Of a stretch of 64,000 bases of DNA, positions 33,970 through 42,943 are shown one piece after another. Both the position numbers and the translations under genes were made by a program. How positions within the stretch are numbered: position 1 is the first letter of the stretch; each line of letters begins with the position of its first letter. The notes beneath the pieces are model-generated. The model was given only the letters and a program-made list of their open reading frames with translations. It was not told where the DNA came from and ran no database searches. Source of the stretch: Bacillota bacterium (GTDB taxonomy: Bacteria > Bacillota > Clostridia > Lachnospirales > Lachnospiraceae); assembly GCA_023442465.1 (NCBI GenBank), contig JAEZZQ010000042.1:87810-151809 (forward strand), in the 5' to 3' direction.

Positions 33970-35268
33970 ATGGAAGAAGAAATATTGAAACCGGAGCCTC
34001 AGGAATGGGAAAAGGCTCTGTTGGTGGGATTGGATACGGGAGCGGATGAGAACTTTGAGCGTTCCATGGATGAGCTTGGAGAACTCGCGAAGGCGTGCTA
34101 TATGTCGGTGGCAGGTGTAGTGACGCAGAAGATGGAAGCGGTGAACAAGGCTCATTATATTGGAACCGGTAAGGTGCAGGAGGTCAAGGAATATGCGAAA
34201 GCCTTGGAGGTGGATATCGTTGTTTTTGATGATTCGTTAACACCCTCCCAGCTTCGTAACCTTCAAAGGGAACTGGAGACGCCGGTGTTAGACAGAACTA
34301 CCCTGATTTTGGATATTTTCTCCAAACGGGCGAAAACGAGAGAGGCCAAATTGCAGGTGGAGACGGCGAGACTGCAATATCTTCTGTCCCGTCTGGTAGG
34401 AATGCATGAGGCTTTAACGAGGCAGGGCGGAGCCAGCGGCAGTATGAGCAGCAAGGGAGCCGGTGAGAAGAAGCTGGAACTGGACAGACGCAAGATCGAG
34501 AAGCGGCTCGTGGAGCTTAGACGAGAGCTGGAAGAGGTCTCCAAAGAAAGAGAGACCCAGAGCAAGCGCAGGCTGTCGGCCAGAATTCCCAAGGTTTCCC
34601 TGGTAGGATATACCAACGCCGGGAAGTCCACTTTGATGAACGCAATGGTAGAGCGGTATCTGCAGGACGAGGAGAAGAAGGTGCTGGAAAAAGATATGCT
34701 GTTTGCCACGCTGGATACCACGGTAAGAAATATCAATACAGGAAATAACAAAGAATTCCTTCTGTCTGATACAGTAGGATTCATTCACAAGCTGCCTCAT
34801 GGATTGGTAAAGGCCTTCCGGTCTACCCTGGAGGAGGTTAAGAACGCAGATTTGCTTTTATATGTAATCGATTATTCGGATAAGGATTACAAGCAGCAGA
34901 TAAAGGTAACGGAAGAGACTTTGCAGGAAATAGGTGCTGTAAATATTCCCGCCATCTATATTTATAATAAGGCCGATCTGTGCAGCATGGATTCCTTGCC
35001 CAAACAGGTAGGAGATAATAAAATTTATATGTCGGCAAAGAGCGGACAGGGACTTTCAGAGCTGACCGAGATGATTTTGCAGGCCGTTTATGCGGACTAT
35101 GTGCAGGCTGAATTTTTAATTCCTTACGATAAGGGGCAGGTCGTATCGTATTTCATGGAAAACGCGCAGGTATTTGAGCAGGAATATTTGGAAGCAGGTA
35201 TACGGCTAAGCGTCAGCTGCCATGCTGCGGACGTCCGCAAATATGGGCAGTATATAAAAATGTATTGA
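33970..35268 (+). CDS. hflX: Ribosome-associated GTPase HflX
   Basis: 432 aa. The N-terminal HflX nucleotide-binding domain includes AHYIGTGKVQEVKEYA and DDSLTPSQLRNL. A Gly-rich linker (RQGGASGSMSSKGAGEKK) and a coiled coil follow, then the GTPase domain with G1 GYTNAGKST (about residue 213), G3 DTVGFIHKLPH and G4 NKAD. HflX splits stalled 70S ribosomes, notably after heat or antibiotic stress. The upstream ATG at 33949 lacks an RBS; GAAAGG precedes 33970. Its stop codon overlaps the -35 box of the following T-box transcript. Confidence 0.95.
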   Translation: MEEEILKPEPQEWEKALLVGLDTGADENFERSMDELGELAKACYMSVAGVVTQKMEAVNKAHYIGTGKVQEVKEYAKALEVDIVVFDDSLTPSQLRNLQRELETPVLDRTTLILDIFSKRAKTREAKLQVETARLQYLLSRLVGMHEALTRQGGASGSMSSKGAGEKKLELDRRKIEKRLVELRRELEEVSKERETQSKRRLSARIPKVSLVGYTNAGKSTLMNAMVERYLQDEEKKVLEKDMLFATLDTTVRNINTGNNKEFLLSDTVGFIHKLPHGLVKAFRSTLEEVKNADLLLYVIDYSDKDYKQQIKVTEETLQEIGAVNIPAIYIYNKADLCSMDSLPKQVGDNKIYMSAKSGQGLSELTEMILQAVYADYVQAEFLIPYDKGQVVSYFMENAQVFEQEYLEAGIRLSVSCHAADVRKYGQYIKMY

Positions 35269-35293
35269 CAAATAAAGGGTTTTTGCATATGCT
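35265..35293 (+). promoter_or_regulatory. Promoter of the T-box/cysE transcript
   Basis: A perfect TTGACA (35265-35270) overlapping the hflX stop codon, a 17-bp spacer and TATGCT (35288-35293). Confidence 0.7.
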
Positions 35294-35299
35294 GAAGTA

Positions 35300-35587
35300 A
35301 GAACTATGCTTCGTCTTAATAGGATAAAGGCTTCGAACAAAAAGAGTAAGTTATCTGACGATGCCAGAGAGGGAATGCCATCGGCTGAAAGCAGTCCCGA
35401 TACGAAGATAACCCAAGTGCATTTGTGAGCTGATTCGGAGAAAGAAGGATTTTGAGTATCCGGGTACGGAAAAGCACGTTACGCTACACAAGGGAAAGAT
35501 GATTTTTAATCGTCTTTAATTAGAGTGGAACCGCGGATAACTTCGTCTCTTATTATTTATATTCTTAGGAGGACGGAGTTTTTTTGA
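35300..35587 (+). ncRNA. T-box leader, cysteine-specific
   Basis: A tRNA-sensing leader. The conserved T-box agagtggaaccgcgg is at 35522-35536. It is followed by a terminator in which aacttcgtct pairs with ggacggagtt before a T7 run (35539-35587). Stem I starts near aaaaagagtaagttatc (35340), whose gttatc pairs with gataac at 35406. The likely specifier is TGC (Cys) at 35418-35420 in the 3' side of the specifier loop. Uncharged tRNA-Cys is expected to stabilise the antiterminator and switch on cysE and probably cysS. Confidence 0.9.
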
Positions 35588-35601
35588 TATGGAGGAATGA
35601 T

Positions 35602-36291
35602 ATGGGGTTTCTAAAAAGAGTGCGGGAAGAAATTGCCGTAATCAGAGAACGTGACCCGGCAATTCATAGTGCGATGGAGGTTTTTTTATATCCCAGCTTC
35701 AAGGCAATGCTTCATTACAGACTGGCGCATAAATTGTATTTGAAAAAACATTATTTTTTTGCCAGATGGGTATCCCAGAGAGGTGTTCGCAAGACGGGAA
35801 TCGAGATTCATCCGGGCGCGCAGATTGGCAAAGGCTTTTTCATCGATCATGGACACGGAGTCATCATCGGAGAGACGACGATCATCGGGGACAATGTGAC
35901 GCTGTATCAGGGAGTTACCCTGGGGGGCACCGGGAAAGAATGCGGGAAGAGACATCCTACGGTAGGAAATAATGTAATGATAAGTGCCGGAGCCAAGGTG
36001 TTAGGCTCTTTTAAAATTGGAGATAATTCTAAAATAGGCGCAGGCAGCGTGGTTTTGGAGGAGGTTCCTCCAAACTCTACGGTAGTAGGCGTTCCGGGCC
36101 GGGTGGTAAAGAGAAACAATCAGACGCTGCCTCAGGAAGAGATGGATCAAATCAATCTTCCGGATCCGGTAAAAGAGGATATTGCCGGATTGCGGCGCGA
36201 GAACAGCGAGCTGACAAACCGCGTATTAGAACTGGAAGCTTCTTTGAGAGAACTAAGGCGGCAGATGCGTACAGAACAGGAAAAATCATAA
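35602..36291 (+). CDS. cysE: Serine O-acetyltransferase
   Basis: First committed step of cysteine synthesis (Ser + acetyl-CoA to O-acetylserine). 229 aa: an N-terminal helical part (IRERDPAIHSAMEVFLYPS) and a left-handed beta-helix with IHPGAQIGKGFFIDHGHGVIIGE and YQGVTLGGTGKE. An unusual C-terminal coiled coil of about 35 residues follows (GLRRENSELTNRVLELEASL). GGAGG lies 6 nt before ATG 35602, preferred over the TTG at 35584. It is controlled by the Cys T-box and precedes cysS by 44 bp. Confidence 0.95.
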   Translation: MGFLKRVREEIAVIRERDPAIHSAMEVFLYPSFKAMLHYRLAHKLYLKKHYFFARWVSQRGVRKTGIEIHPGAQIGKGFFIDHGHGVIIGETTIIGDNVTLYQGVTLGGTGKECGKRHPTVGNNVMISAGAKVLGSFKIGDNSKIGAGSVVLEEVPPNSTVVGVPGRVVKRNNQTLPQEEMDQINLPDPVKEDIAGLRRENSELTNRVLELEASLRELRRQMRTEQEKS

Positions 36292-36335
36292 TTGAATAAT
36301 AATGTTTTATGAGTAAATGAGAAAGGTTAAGAGAA

Positions 36336-37745
36336 ATGAAAATTTACAATACGTTATCCAAGAAAAAAGAAGAATTCGTGCCGATAGAGCCGGGAAAGGT
36401 AAAGATGTATGTCTGCGGGCCCACTGTCTACAACCTGATTCATATAGGCAACGCCAGACCTATGATTGTATTTGATACGGTAAGGCGCTATATGGAACAT
36501 AAGGGTTACGAGGTCAATTTCGTTTCTAACTTCACCGATGTAGATGACAAGATTATTAAAAAGGCTTTGGAAGAGGGCGTGGAAGCCGCGATAGTTTCCG
36601 AAAGATATATTGCGGAATGCAAGAAGGATATGGAGGCGATGAATGTAAGGCCCGCCACCACTCATCCTCTTGCAACTAACGAAATCGGCGGTATGCTGGA
36701 AATGATAGCCAGGCTGATCGAGAAGGACTTCGCCTACAAGGCCGCGGACGGGACCGTATATTTCAGAACCCGTAAATTCAAAGAATATGGAAAGCTTTCC
36801 CATAAGAATCTGGACGATTTGCAAGGAGGAAATCGATCCCTCCTCGTGTCGGGAGAGGATCAGAAGGAAGATCCTTTGGATTTCGTTCTCTGGAAGCCGA
36901 AGAAAGATAATGAGCCTTACTGGGTCTCCCCCTGGTGCAATGGACGTCCCGGCTGGCACATCGAGTGCTCGGTGATGAGTAAGAAATATCTGGGAGATGA
37001 AATCGACATTCACGCAGGTGGCGAGGATCTCGTTTTCCCTCATCATGAAAATGAAATCGCGCAGTCCGAGGCCGCTAATGGCAAGACTTTCGCCAGATAT
37101 TGGATGCACAATGCCTTTCTCAATATCGACAATAGAAAGATGTCCAAGTCTGCGGGTAATTTCTTTACCGTAAGGGACATCGCCGAAAAATATGACTTAC
37201 AAGTACTGCGATTCTTCATGCTGTCTGCGCATTACAGAAGTCCGCTGAATTTCAGTGCAGATTTGATGAATGCGGCAAAGAGCGGATATGAAAGGATCGT
37301 GACCAGCGTAAGCAACCTAAGCTATTTGCTGGAAAATGCGTCCGGAGAACCTATGAGCGCAGAGGAAGTGGCACTGCAAAAAGAAGCAGCGGGCTTTGCC
37401 GTGAAGTTTGATGAGGCGATGGACGATGACTTCAATACAGCGGATGCAATTTCCATAATTTTCGAGCTGGTAAAATTCATCAATACCAACGTAAGCGCAT
37501 CGAATACGGCGGAATTTATAAAGGCACTTAAAGATGAAATCACAAAGCTGTCCGATATCTGCGGTCTTATCGTGGAGAAGAAGGAAGAGCTTCCGGGTGC
37601 TGATATTGAAAAGCTTATCGAGGAGAGGCAGACGGCGAGAAAAGAGAAGAACTTTGCGAGAGCGGATGAAATCCGTGTCGAATTGTTAAATCAGGGTATT
37701 ATTCTGGAAGATACACGTGAAGGTGTTAAATGGAAGAGAGTTTAA
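36336..37745 (+). CDS. cysS: Cysteinyl-tRNA synthetase
   Basis: 469 aa. Class I synthetase with YVCGPTVYNLIHIGNARP (zinc Cys and HIGH-type motif HIGN), FTDVDDKI, a zinc-site region GWHIECSVMS with HHENEIAQSE, and KMSKS in NRKMSKSAGN. It charges tRNA-Cys. Its position after the Cys T-box and cysE links charging with cysteine synthesis. GAAAGG lies 9 nt upstream. The 3' end overlaps mrnC by 16 bp. Confidence 0.97.
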   Translation: MKIYNTLSKKKEEFVPIEPGKVKMYVCGPTVYNLIHIGNARPMIVFDTVRRYMEHKGYEVNFVSNFTDVDDKIIKKALEEGVEAAIVSERYIAECKKDMEAMNVRPATTHPLATNEIGGMLEMIARLIEKDFAYKAADGTVYFRTRKFKEYGKLSHKNLDDLQGGNRSLLVSGEDQKEDPLDFVLWKPKKDNEPYWVSPWCNGRPGWHIECSVMSKKYLGDEIDIHAGGEDLVFPHHENEIAQSEAANGKTFARYWMHNAFLNIDNRKMSKSAGNFFTVRDIAEKYDLQVLRFFMLSAHYRSPLNFSADLMNAAKSGYERIVTSVSNLSYLLENASGEPMSAEEVALQKEAAGFAVKFDEAMDDDFNTADAISIIFELVKFINTNVSASNTAEFIKALKDEITKLSDICGLIVEKKEELPGADIEKLIEERQTARKEKNFARADEIRVELLNQGIILEDTREGVKWKRV

Positions 37746-38164
37746 TTGTAAAACTAAAAAGGGAATTTAACTGTAAAGAGGTGGATATTAATGAATATTC
37801 GCCTCTTACGCTCGCTTATATCGGAGATAGCATTTACGATGTTATCGTCAGGACGGTCGTGGTAGAGCGAGGGAACCGCTCTGCCAACAATCTGCATAAG
37901 ATGGCGATAAAATATGTGAACGCTGCTACGCAGGCGGCTATGGCGGATGCCTTGCAGGAGGAGCTGACGGAGGACGAGTTGTCGGTATACAGACGGGGCA
38001 GAAATGCCAAATCTTATACGAAGGCTAAGAATGCAACGCTGAACGATTACCGAAAGGCGACGGGAATGGAGGCTCTGCTAGGTTACCTCTATCTTCAGGA
38101 TAATATGGACCGGATCATTGAATTGCTGAAGTTAAGTTTACATAAGATAAATACAGAGCTGTAA
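37730..38164 (+). CDS. mrnC: Mini-ribonuclease III
   Basis: 144 aa, an RNase III catalytic domain without the dsRNA-binding domain. The signature is PLTLAYIGDSIYDVIVRTVVVERG (residues 26-49, acidic active-site residues), with RRGRNAKS and the final ATGMEALLGYLYL. In Bacillus MrnC matures 23S rRNA termini. The gene overlaps cysS by 16 bp, the cysS-mrnC-rlmB order typical of Firmicutes. Confidence 0.93.
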   Translation: MEESLIVKLKREFNCKEVDINEYSPLTLAYIGDSIYDVIVRTVVVERGNRSANNLHKMAIKYVNAATQAAMADALQEELTEDELSVYRRGRNAKSYTKAKNATLNDYRKATGMEALLGYLYLQDNMDRIIELLKLSLHKINTEL

Positions 38165-38334
38165 ATATAATGATAGGCAGGATGAATATATCATTGTAGA
38201 TATTATACTATAATATAGTATGAATATTTGATTAAGAAACGCTTAATTTTCCCAAAAGTTATGGATGTTTGGAAAAGGTATGAGATATAATTAAATTAGG
38301 TTTATATAACCGGATGAGGCAGGATAGATAAAAT

Positions 38335-39075
38335 ATGAGATATGAAGAATTTACTATTGAAGGAAGAAATGCGGTCATAGAGGCATTCCGCTGCGGAAAG
38401 CCGATAGATAAAATATTTATATTGGACGGCTGTCAGGACGGGCCTATTATGACGATAAAGAGAGAGGCGAAAAAGCAGAATTCCATCGTTAAGTTCGTGA
38501 CGAGAGACCGGCTGGATCAGATGTCGGAAACAGGAAAGCACCAAGGGGTCATCGCTTATGCCGCTGCATACGAGTATGCGGAAGTAGAAGATATCTTGAA
38601 GGCAGCAGAAAAAAAGGGAGAGCCTCCATTTATTTTCTTGCTGGATAACATCGAGGATCCTCACAATCTAGGGGCAATTATCAGGACAGCGAATTTGGCA
38701 GGTGCTCACGGAGTCATTATCCCGAAGAACCGTGCAGCCGGGCTTACCGCTACGGTGGCGCGCACCTCGGCAGGGGCACTGAATTATACGCCGGTGGCGA
38801 AGGTGACCAATCTGACCAAGGCGATAGAGGATTTGAAGAAGCTCGGATTATGGTTTGTTTGTGCGGACATGGAGGGTACCTCTATGTATAAGCTGGATTT
38901 GAAGGGGCCCATTGGTCTTGTGATAGGAAATGAGGGAGAGGGCGTAGGCAGGCTGGTAAGGGAAAAGTGCGATTTCATCGCGTCCATTCCCATGAAAGGC
39001 GACATAGATTCTTTGAACGCATCGGTGGCGGCAGGAGTTCTCGCTTATGAAATAGTGAGACAGCGTATGATTTAA
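38335..39075 (+). CDS. rlmB: 23S rRNA (guanosine-2'-O)-methyltransferase, RlmB/TrmH family
   Basis: 246 aa. An N-terminal substrate-binding domain starts IEGRNAVIEAFRCGKPIDKI. The SPOUT catalytic domain has the three family motifs: LLDNIEDPHNLGAIIRTA, LVIGNEGEGVGRLV and IPMKGDIDSLNASVAAGVL. It methylates the 2'-O of a guanosine in the 23S peptidyl-transferase region (G2251 in E. coli). It follows mrnC after a 170-bp AT-rich gap, so it may have its own promoter. Confidence 0.93.
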   Translation: MRYEEFTIEGRNAVIEAFRCGKPIDKIFILDGCQDGPIMTIKREAKKQNSIVKFVTRDRLDQMSETGKHQGVIAYAAAYEYAEVEDILKAAEKKGEPPFIFLLDNIEDPHNLGAIIRTANLAGAHGVIIPKNRAAGLTATVARTSAGALNYTPVAKVTNLTKAIEDLKKLGLWFVCADMEGTSMYKLDLKGPIGLVIGNEGEGVGRLVREKCDFIASIPMKGDIDSLNASVAAGVLAYEIVRQRMI

Positions 39076-39120
39076 CAGTGCAGGATGTATAGGTTGTAAA
39101 ATGATAATTAGGGGTAATTT

Positions 39121-40959
39121 ATGAAAAGGGATTCGTATCATATTCAGAAAGTTTTATTTTGGATTATGGGCCTATTGGCTGTAATCCTTGCTGCATTGCT
39201 GATTCACAAGGGCTATGTTTTATATAAAGAAAGAGTACATCAGGAAGAGCTGAATGTGCGGAATCAGGAAGTGCAGTCGGAAATAGACGATATGCGGACT
39301 CAGATTAAGGAACTGTCTGAGAACGGAGAGGCATTACAGAAATTTCTGGATGAAAAAATAAACGGCGCGACCGGACAAGAGCAGGGGGCTCAAGCACAGC
39401 CTGTGCAGGAAGCAATGTCGGATTCTGTAGTAACCGATAGGCAGCAGATAGAAGGCGCGTCGGAGCAAGGACAGTCCGTACAGGAATCAGTTTCAGATTC
39501 TGCAGCAGCGGATGGACAGCAGCCGGAAGAAGTGCAAGGGCAGTCAGTAACAGCAAACGGGCAGCTTGCAGATGAGGTATACGGCGAGGATGATGCAATT
39601 ATCATCGATATACCCGAAAAGGCAAGGCCGCAGGACAATGTTTCTTCAACTGGCGTTTCGAACAATAGTGCGGCTTTAGCGGAAGCGAAAGGGACCGAGC
39701 CTGCGGAAACCATATCGGGAAATGCGCCGGCAGATGGGGTCGGGGAAACCATATCGGGAAATGAAGTGACGACAGACGGCAAGCAAGAGACTATATCGGG
39801 AAATGCGGTGGTGGATGGTCAGGTGATTCCTTTTCGGTATGAAGAAATGGAGACTACCTTAGAAGAAAAAAGAAATGTGCGTTCCTCCTACGTGGAAACC
39901 ATGACGGTAAACGGAGAGGATAAGGCGGTGATTTCTAATGGAACAATTGATTTCTCAGATATGAAGATTGCCTGTCTCGGAGATAGCCTGACGGCAGGTG
40001 ACAATATGAACGACCTTGAAGATTATTCAAAATACGCTTATCCGTCTGTGCTGAAAAGCATATTAAATGCGGAAGAGGTCTATAATTTAGGAATCGGCGG
40101 CTCCTCTTACGGACGATACTGGGACGAGGCTTTTGTTGACCGCTATAAGGAGATTCCGGAGGATTCGGATATTATTCTCGTTATGGGAGGCACTAACGAT
40201 GGATTTGCGGCTTCAATTGACGAGCTGGGAAACATAAATGAGCGGAAACCACGGACGTTTTATGGCGATGTGGATGAACTGATGCGGGGACTAAAAGAAA
40301 ATTATCCTAATGCGAAAATTATATTCGCAACTCCGTTACCTAACATTTTGCAGGATTACTTAATGAGTCAAAGAGACTATCTCCTACCACAAAACGTTTA
40401 TACCAATGCGGTTAAGGAGCTGGCAGCGGAATACGATATCGATGTGATTGACTTATATAATTCCAATATTCTGGATACTCATGACTCTCAGATTATTTCC
40501 ACCTATATGCCGGACGGAGTACATGGCAATCCGGCGGGCTATCAGATTCTTGCAGAGCATTTTGCAAGTGGGATTATCCGGATTATGGAAAACGATGCTT
40601 TGTATGGAACGACTGTCAGCGGAAATTCCCCTGAGAGCGAAAAGATCAGCGGTAACGCAGCCGAATCGACGGTGAGCGGTAACGCCGTGTCAGGGAATGA
40701 TGTGAACTTGAAGGACCAAGGGAATGAAGAGATAACTGATGAGAAAGAGCCTTTAAGTGCGGAAGAATTACAGCAGATAGAAGAAAATAATAAGAAGGCG
40801 GCGGATAGCGCCGTAATCGTCACCACTTTACCGGCACAAGGCGATGCATCCACATCTCAGACGCCTCCTCCTGCTTCCGGCAGCGAGGATAATGCCAAAA
40901 AGACGCAGGAAACGAAGAATAATTATGAATACGGCGGCGAAGCGATTATTATAAATTGA
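39121..40959 (+). CDS. Membrane-anchored SGNH/GDSL hydrolase with Ser-Gly-Asn repeats
   Basis: 612 aa. One N-terminal transmembrane anchor (residues about 13-30), a coiled coil (40-80), then a low-complexity Gln/Ala/Ser/Glu-rich region. The SGNH domain starts IACLGDSLTAGDN (catalytic Ser 289), with YNLGIGGSS, VMGGTNDG and PDGVHGNPAGY completing blocks I, II, III and V. Short (I/V)SGN motifs occur three times before the domain (for example ETISGNAPADG) and four times after it. It is an extracellular esterase or O-acyl hydrolase acting on cell wall or polysaccharide by inference. The gene is downstream of rlmB by 45 bp. Confidence 0.82.
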   Translation: MKRDSYHIQKVLFWIMGLLAVILAALLIHKGYVLYKERVHQEELNVRNQEVQSEIDDMRTQIKELSENGEALQKFLDEKINGATGQEQGAQAQPVQEAMSDSVVTDRQQIEGASEQGQSVQESVSDSAAADGQQPEEVQGQSVTANGQLADEVYGEDDAIIIDIPEKARPQDNVSSTGVSNNSAALAEAKGTEPAETISGNAPADGVGETISGNEVTTDGKQETISGNAVVDGQVIPFRYEEMETTLEEKRNVRSSYVETMTVNGEDKAVISNGTIDFSDMKIACLGDSLTAGDNMNDLEDYSKYAYPSVLKSILNAEEVYNLGIGGSSYGRYWDEAFVDRYKEIPEDSDIILVMGGTNDGFAASIDELGNINERKPRTFYGDVDELMRGLKENYPNAKIIFATPLPNILQDYLMSQRDYLLPQNVYTNAVKELAAEYDIDVIDLYNSNILDTHDSQIISTYMPDGVHGNPAGYQILAEHFASGIIRIMENDALYGTTVSGNSPESEKISGNAAESTVSGNAVSGNDVNLKDQGNEEITDEKEPLSAEELQQIEENNKKAADSAVIVTTLPAQGDASTSQTPPPASGSEDNAKKTQETKNNYEYGGEAIIIN

Positions 40960-40998
40960 TGAGACTTCAGGCGCTACCTTGTTATTATGGGAGGGTGT

Positions 40999-41619
40999 AT
41001 GCGGGATTCTTATGAACAAAACAGTGATGAAGAATTGATTTTGCGCCTGAGAGACGGCGAAGAGAATATTACCGATTATATTATGGATAAGTACAAAAAT
41101 TTGGTAAAAAGCAAAGCGAAATCCATGTATATCCTTGGTGCCGACAGCGACGACCTGATTCAGGAGGGCATGATAGGGCTGTTCAAAGCGATAAGGGATT
41201 ATGACAGTGGGAGAGATGCCAGCTTTTTTACCTTTGCGGATTTATGCATATCCAGGCAGATATACACGGCGGTGCAGGCATCGGGAAGGCAGAAGCACTC
41301 GCCCTTAAATACATATATTTCTTTGTACAGCAGTGTTACCTCAAAAGATGAGCCGGGAAGCGAAGAGGCCGAGCTTTTAAGCGTCCTTGCTTCCAAGGCG
41401 GAGCTTAGCCCGGAGGAAATGGTAATCGATAAGGAAAATGTGGAAAATCTGGAAAAAACAATAGAAAGAGAGCTCAGCACCTTTGAAAAACAGGTGCTGG
41501 ATCTCTACATTACGGGAATGAGTTACGTGCAGATAGCGAAAGTGCTCGGAAAAGATGAAAAGTCTACGGACAATGCCCTGCAAAGAATTAAATCGAAGCT
41601 GCGAAAGGCAATTCTATAA
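40999..41619 (+). CDS. sigH: RNA polymerase sigma-70-family factor, SigH-like
   Basis: 206 aa. Region 2 is DKYKNLVKSKAKSMYILGAD then DDLIQEGMIGLFKAIRDYD and FFTFADLCISRQIYTAV. A characteristic SGRQKHSPLNTYISL linker and region 4 (STFEKQVLDLYITGMSYVQI, then AKVLGKDEKSTDNALQRIK) complete the sigma-30/Spo0H pattern. SigH drives early sporulation and stationary-phase genes. ATG 40999 follows GGGAGG by 4 nt; an ATG at 40987 is also in frame. It lies downstream of the cysS-rlmB cluster, as in many Firmicutes. Confidence 0.93.
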   Translation: MRDSYEQNSDEELILRLRDGEENITDYIMDKYKNLVKSKAKSMYILGADSDDLIQEGMIGLFKAIRDYDSGRDASFFTFADLCISRQIYTAVQASGRQKHSPLNTYISLYSSVTSKDEPGSEEAELLSVLASKAELSPEEMVIDKENVENLEKTIERELSTFEKQVLDLYITGMSYVQIAKVLGKDEKSTDNALQRIKSKLRKAIL

Positions 41620-41632
41620 CGACATCCCTGCC

Positions 41633-42826
41633 TCATCGGACATTTGTTACCCGTAACAGTTCAGATACAAAGCGTTCGCTTTCGTTTATCCACGGACTAT
41701 GTCCGGAGTGCTCGAACCAAACGATTTCTTTTGACGGAGCATGCAAGAGTTCGAAATAATCCTCCACGAATGAAGTAGGTGCATTTATATCATGCCGTCC
41801 GAGAAAAAAGTAAACAGGCACATCGATTTCCTTATAATTTTTTCTTAAATCAACGTCGTAAAGCTGTGGATATACGGAGTTAAATGTTGATACAATCCCG
41901 CGAAAGTAATTGATTTTATCGAGTATACCGTATTCACTGGAAAATAGGTCGCGAAGGGTATTATATCCTCCGTTATGTATATCAGGATTTGCCGCCATGT
42001 ACGTGCTTAAATATTGCAGGTAGGTGGCGCTTTTCCATGTGACATCGCTTCCGAAATACGGAGGCTGTCCATTGGCCTTGAGAGTATCAATGGTTTTGGT
42101 ATCACCTCTTTCATGTGCAATTTCCAGGGCTAACCGATAATCTGTGACTTCCGTCTCAAGGAAGGAAATCATCTGTCCGGTGCCGATAAACGCATGGAAT
42201 AATTCAGGAGCTCTGTCGATTAAGAAGATTCCGAGTGCGCTGCCCCACGATTCCCCGACGAGATATATTTTATCCTGTTTAAAGGTTTCACATAAGTATT
42301 TTGTCAGCGCATAGCCATCTTCAATGTAGGTATTGACTGTGAGGCTGCCGATATCCGCGGCACCATATGATTTTCCTGACCCAGCCTGGTCCCAGTTTAC
42401 TACGATGAAGTGTTTTTCGAGCTCTCCGAGGTCGTATCTGACAGCGGCCATCTGCGAACCGCCCGGACCGCCTGCCAGGAAAAGAAGGACGGGATTTTCT
42501 CTATTTTCACTGCGAATGCTGATCCATTCTTTTCGTCCATTCAGCGTTACCTGCCTTAATTCAGAGATGCTGCCTTCCATTTTATTTCCCTTTTCATTAT
42601 GGATGGAGGGAGTAGAAGCGGTAAGCTGCGTTAACAAAGCGGAACCTGCACATAAAGCAATAGCTGTCGTTAGAATTAGCATATTTTTTTTAATCCGGCT
42701 GGTATGCGGATTTCTTTCCTCCTTTTTTATGAACCGCGCGATGAACCTTATGATATTGATCAAAAGCACGAACAATGAAATTATGGATATAAGCAGAAGA
42801 GAAATAAAAATAACAAATTTTATCAT
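41633..42826 (-). CDS. Membrane-anchored alpha/beta hydrolase, proline-iminopeptidase-like
   Basis: 397 aa. Two N-terminal hydrophobic helices (residues 2-33 and 47-70) are followed by an S33-type hydrolase: the oxyanion loop LLFLAGGPGGSQMAA, nucleophile VGESWGSALG, Asp in FLGRHDINAP and His in EHSGHSPW. The catalytic domain lies on one side of the membrane, probably outside. AAAGGAGG lies before the ATG. It is divergent from a TetR gene that likely represses it through the palindromes at 42847-42897. The natural substrate is unknown. Confidence 0.87.
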   Translation of the reverse strand: MIKFVIFISLLLISIISLFVLLINIIRFIARFIKKEERNPHTSRIKKNMLILTTAIALCAGSALLTQLTASTPSIHNEKGNKMEGSISELRQVTLNGRKEWISIRSENRENPVLLFLAGGPGGSQMAAVRYDLGELEKHFIVVNWDQAGSGKSYGAADIGSLTVNTYIEDGYALTKYLCETFKQDKIYLVGESWGSALGIFLIDRAPELFHAFIGTGQMISFLETEVTDYRLALEIAHERGDTKTIDTLKANGQPPYFGSDVTWKSATYLQYLSTYMAANPDIHNGGYNTLRDLFSSEYGILDKINYFRGIVSTFNSVYPQLYDVDLRKNYKEIDVPVYFFLGRHDINAPTSFVEDYFELLHAPSKEIVWFEHSGHSPWINESERFVSELLRVTNVR

Positions 42827-42846
42827 AAAAGCCTCCTTTTTAGAAT

Positions 42847-42861
42847 TTGACCATCGTTCAA
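42847..42861. promoter_or_regulatory. TetR operator, imperfect copy
   Basis: ttgaccatcgttcaa, a near-palindrome matching the perfect site 36 bp away in the intergenic region shared by the hydrolase and TetR genes. Confidence 0.6.
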
Positions 42862-42882
42862 CAAATTTAGAATAACAGAAAT

Positions 42883-42897
42883 TTGACCAGTGGTCAA
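42883..42897. promoter_or_regulatory. TetR operator, near-perfect palindrome
   Basis: ttgaccagtggtcaa is a 7-bp inverted repeat around one base. It overlaps the -35 region of the TetR promoter, so it fits autorepression. Confidence 0.7.
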
Positions 42898-42919
42898 CAA
42901 AGAGTTTTTATGATATACT
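42891..42919 (+). promoter_or_regulatory. Promoter of the TetR gene
   Basis: TGGTCA (42891-42896), a 17-bp spacer and TGaTATACT (extended -10, TATACT at 42914-42919). Confidence 0.6.
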
Positions 42920-42943
42920 AAAAATATCAGGTGGTGATTGTAT

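Noticed and set aside
36354..37109. 251-codon minus-strand ORF inside cysS
   Set aside because: A shadow of cysS; no RBS and no recognisable domain.
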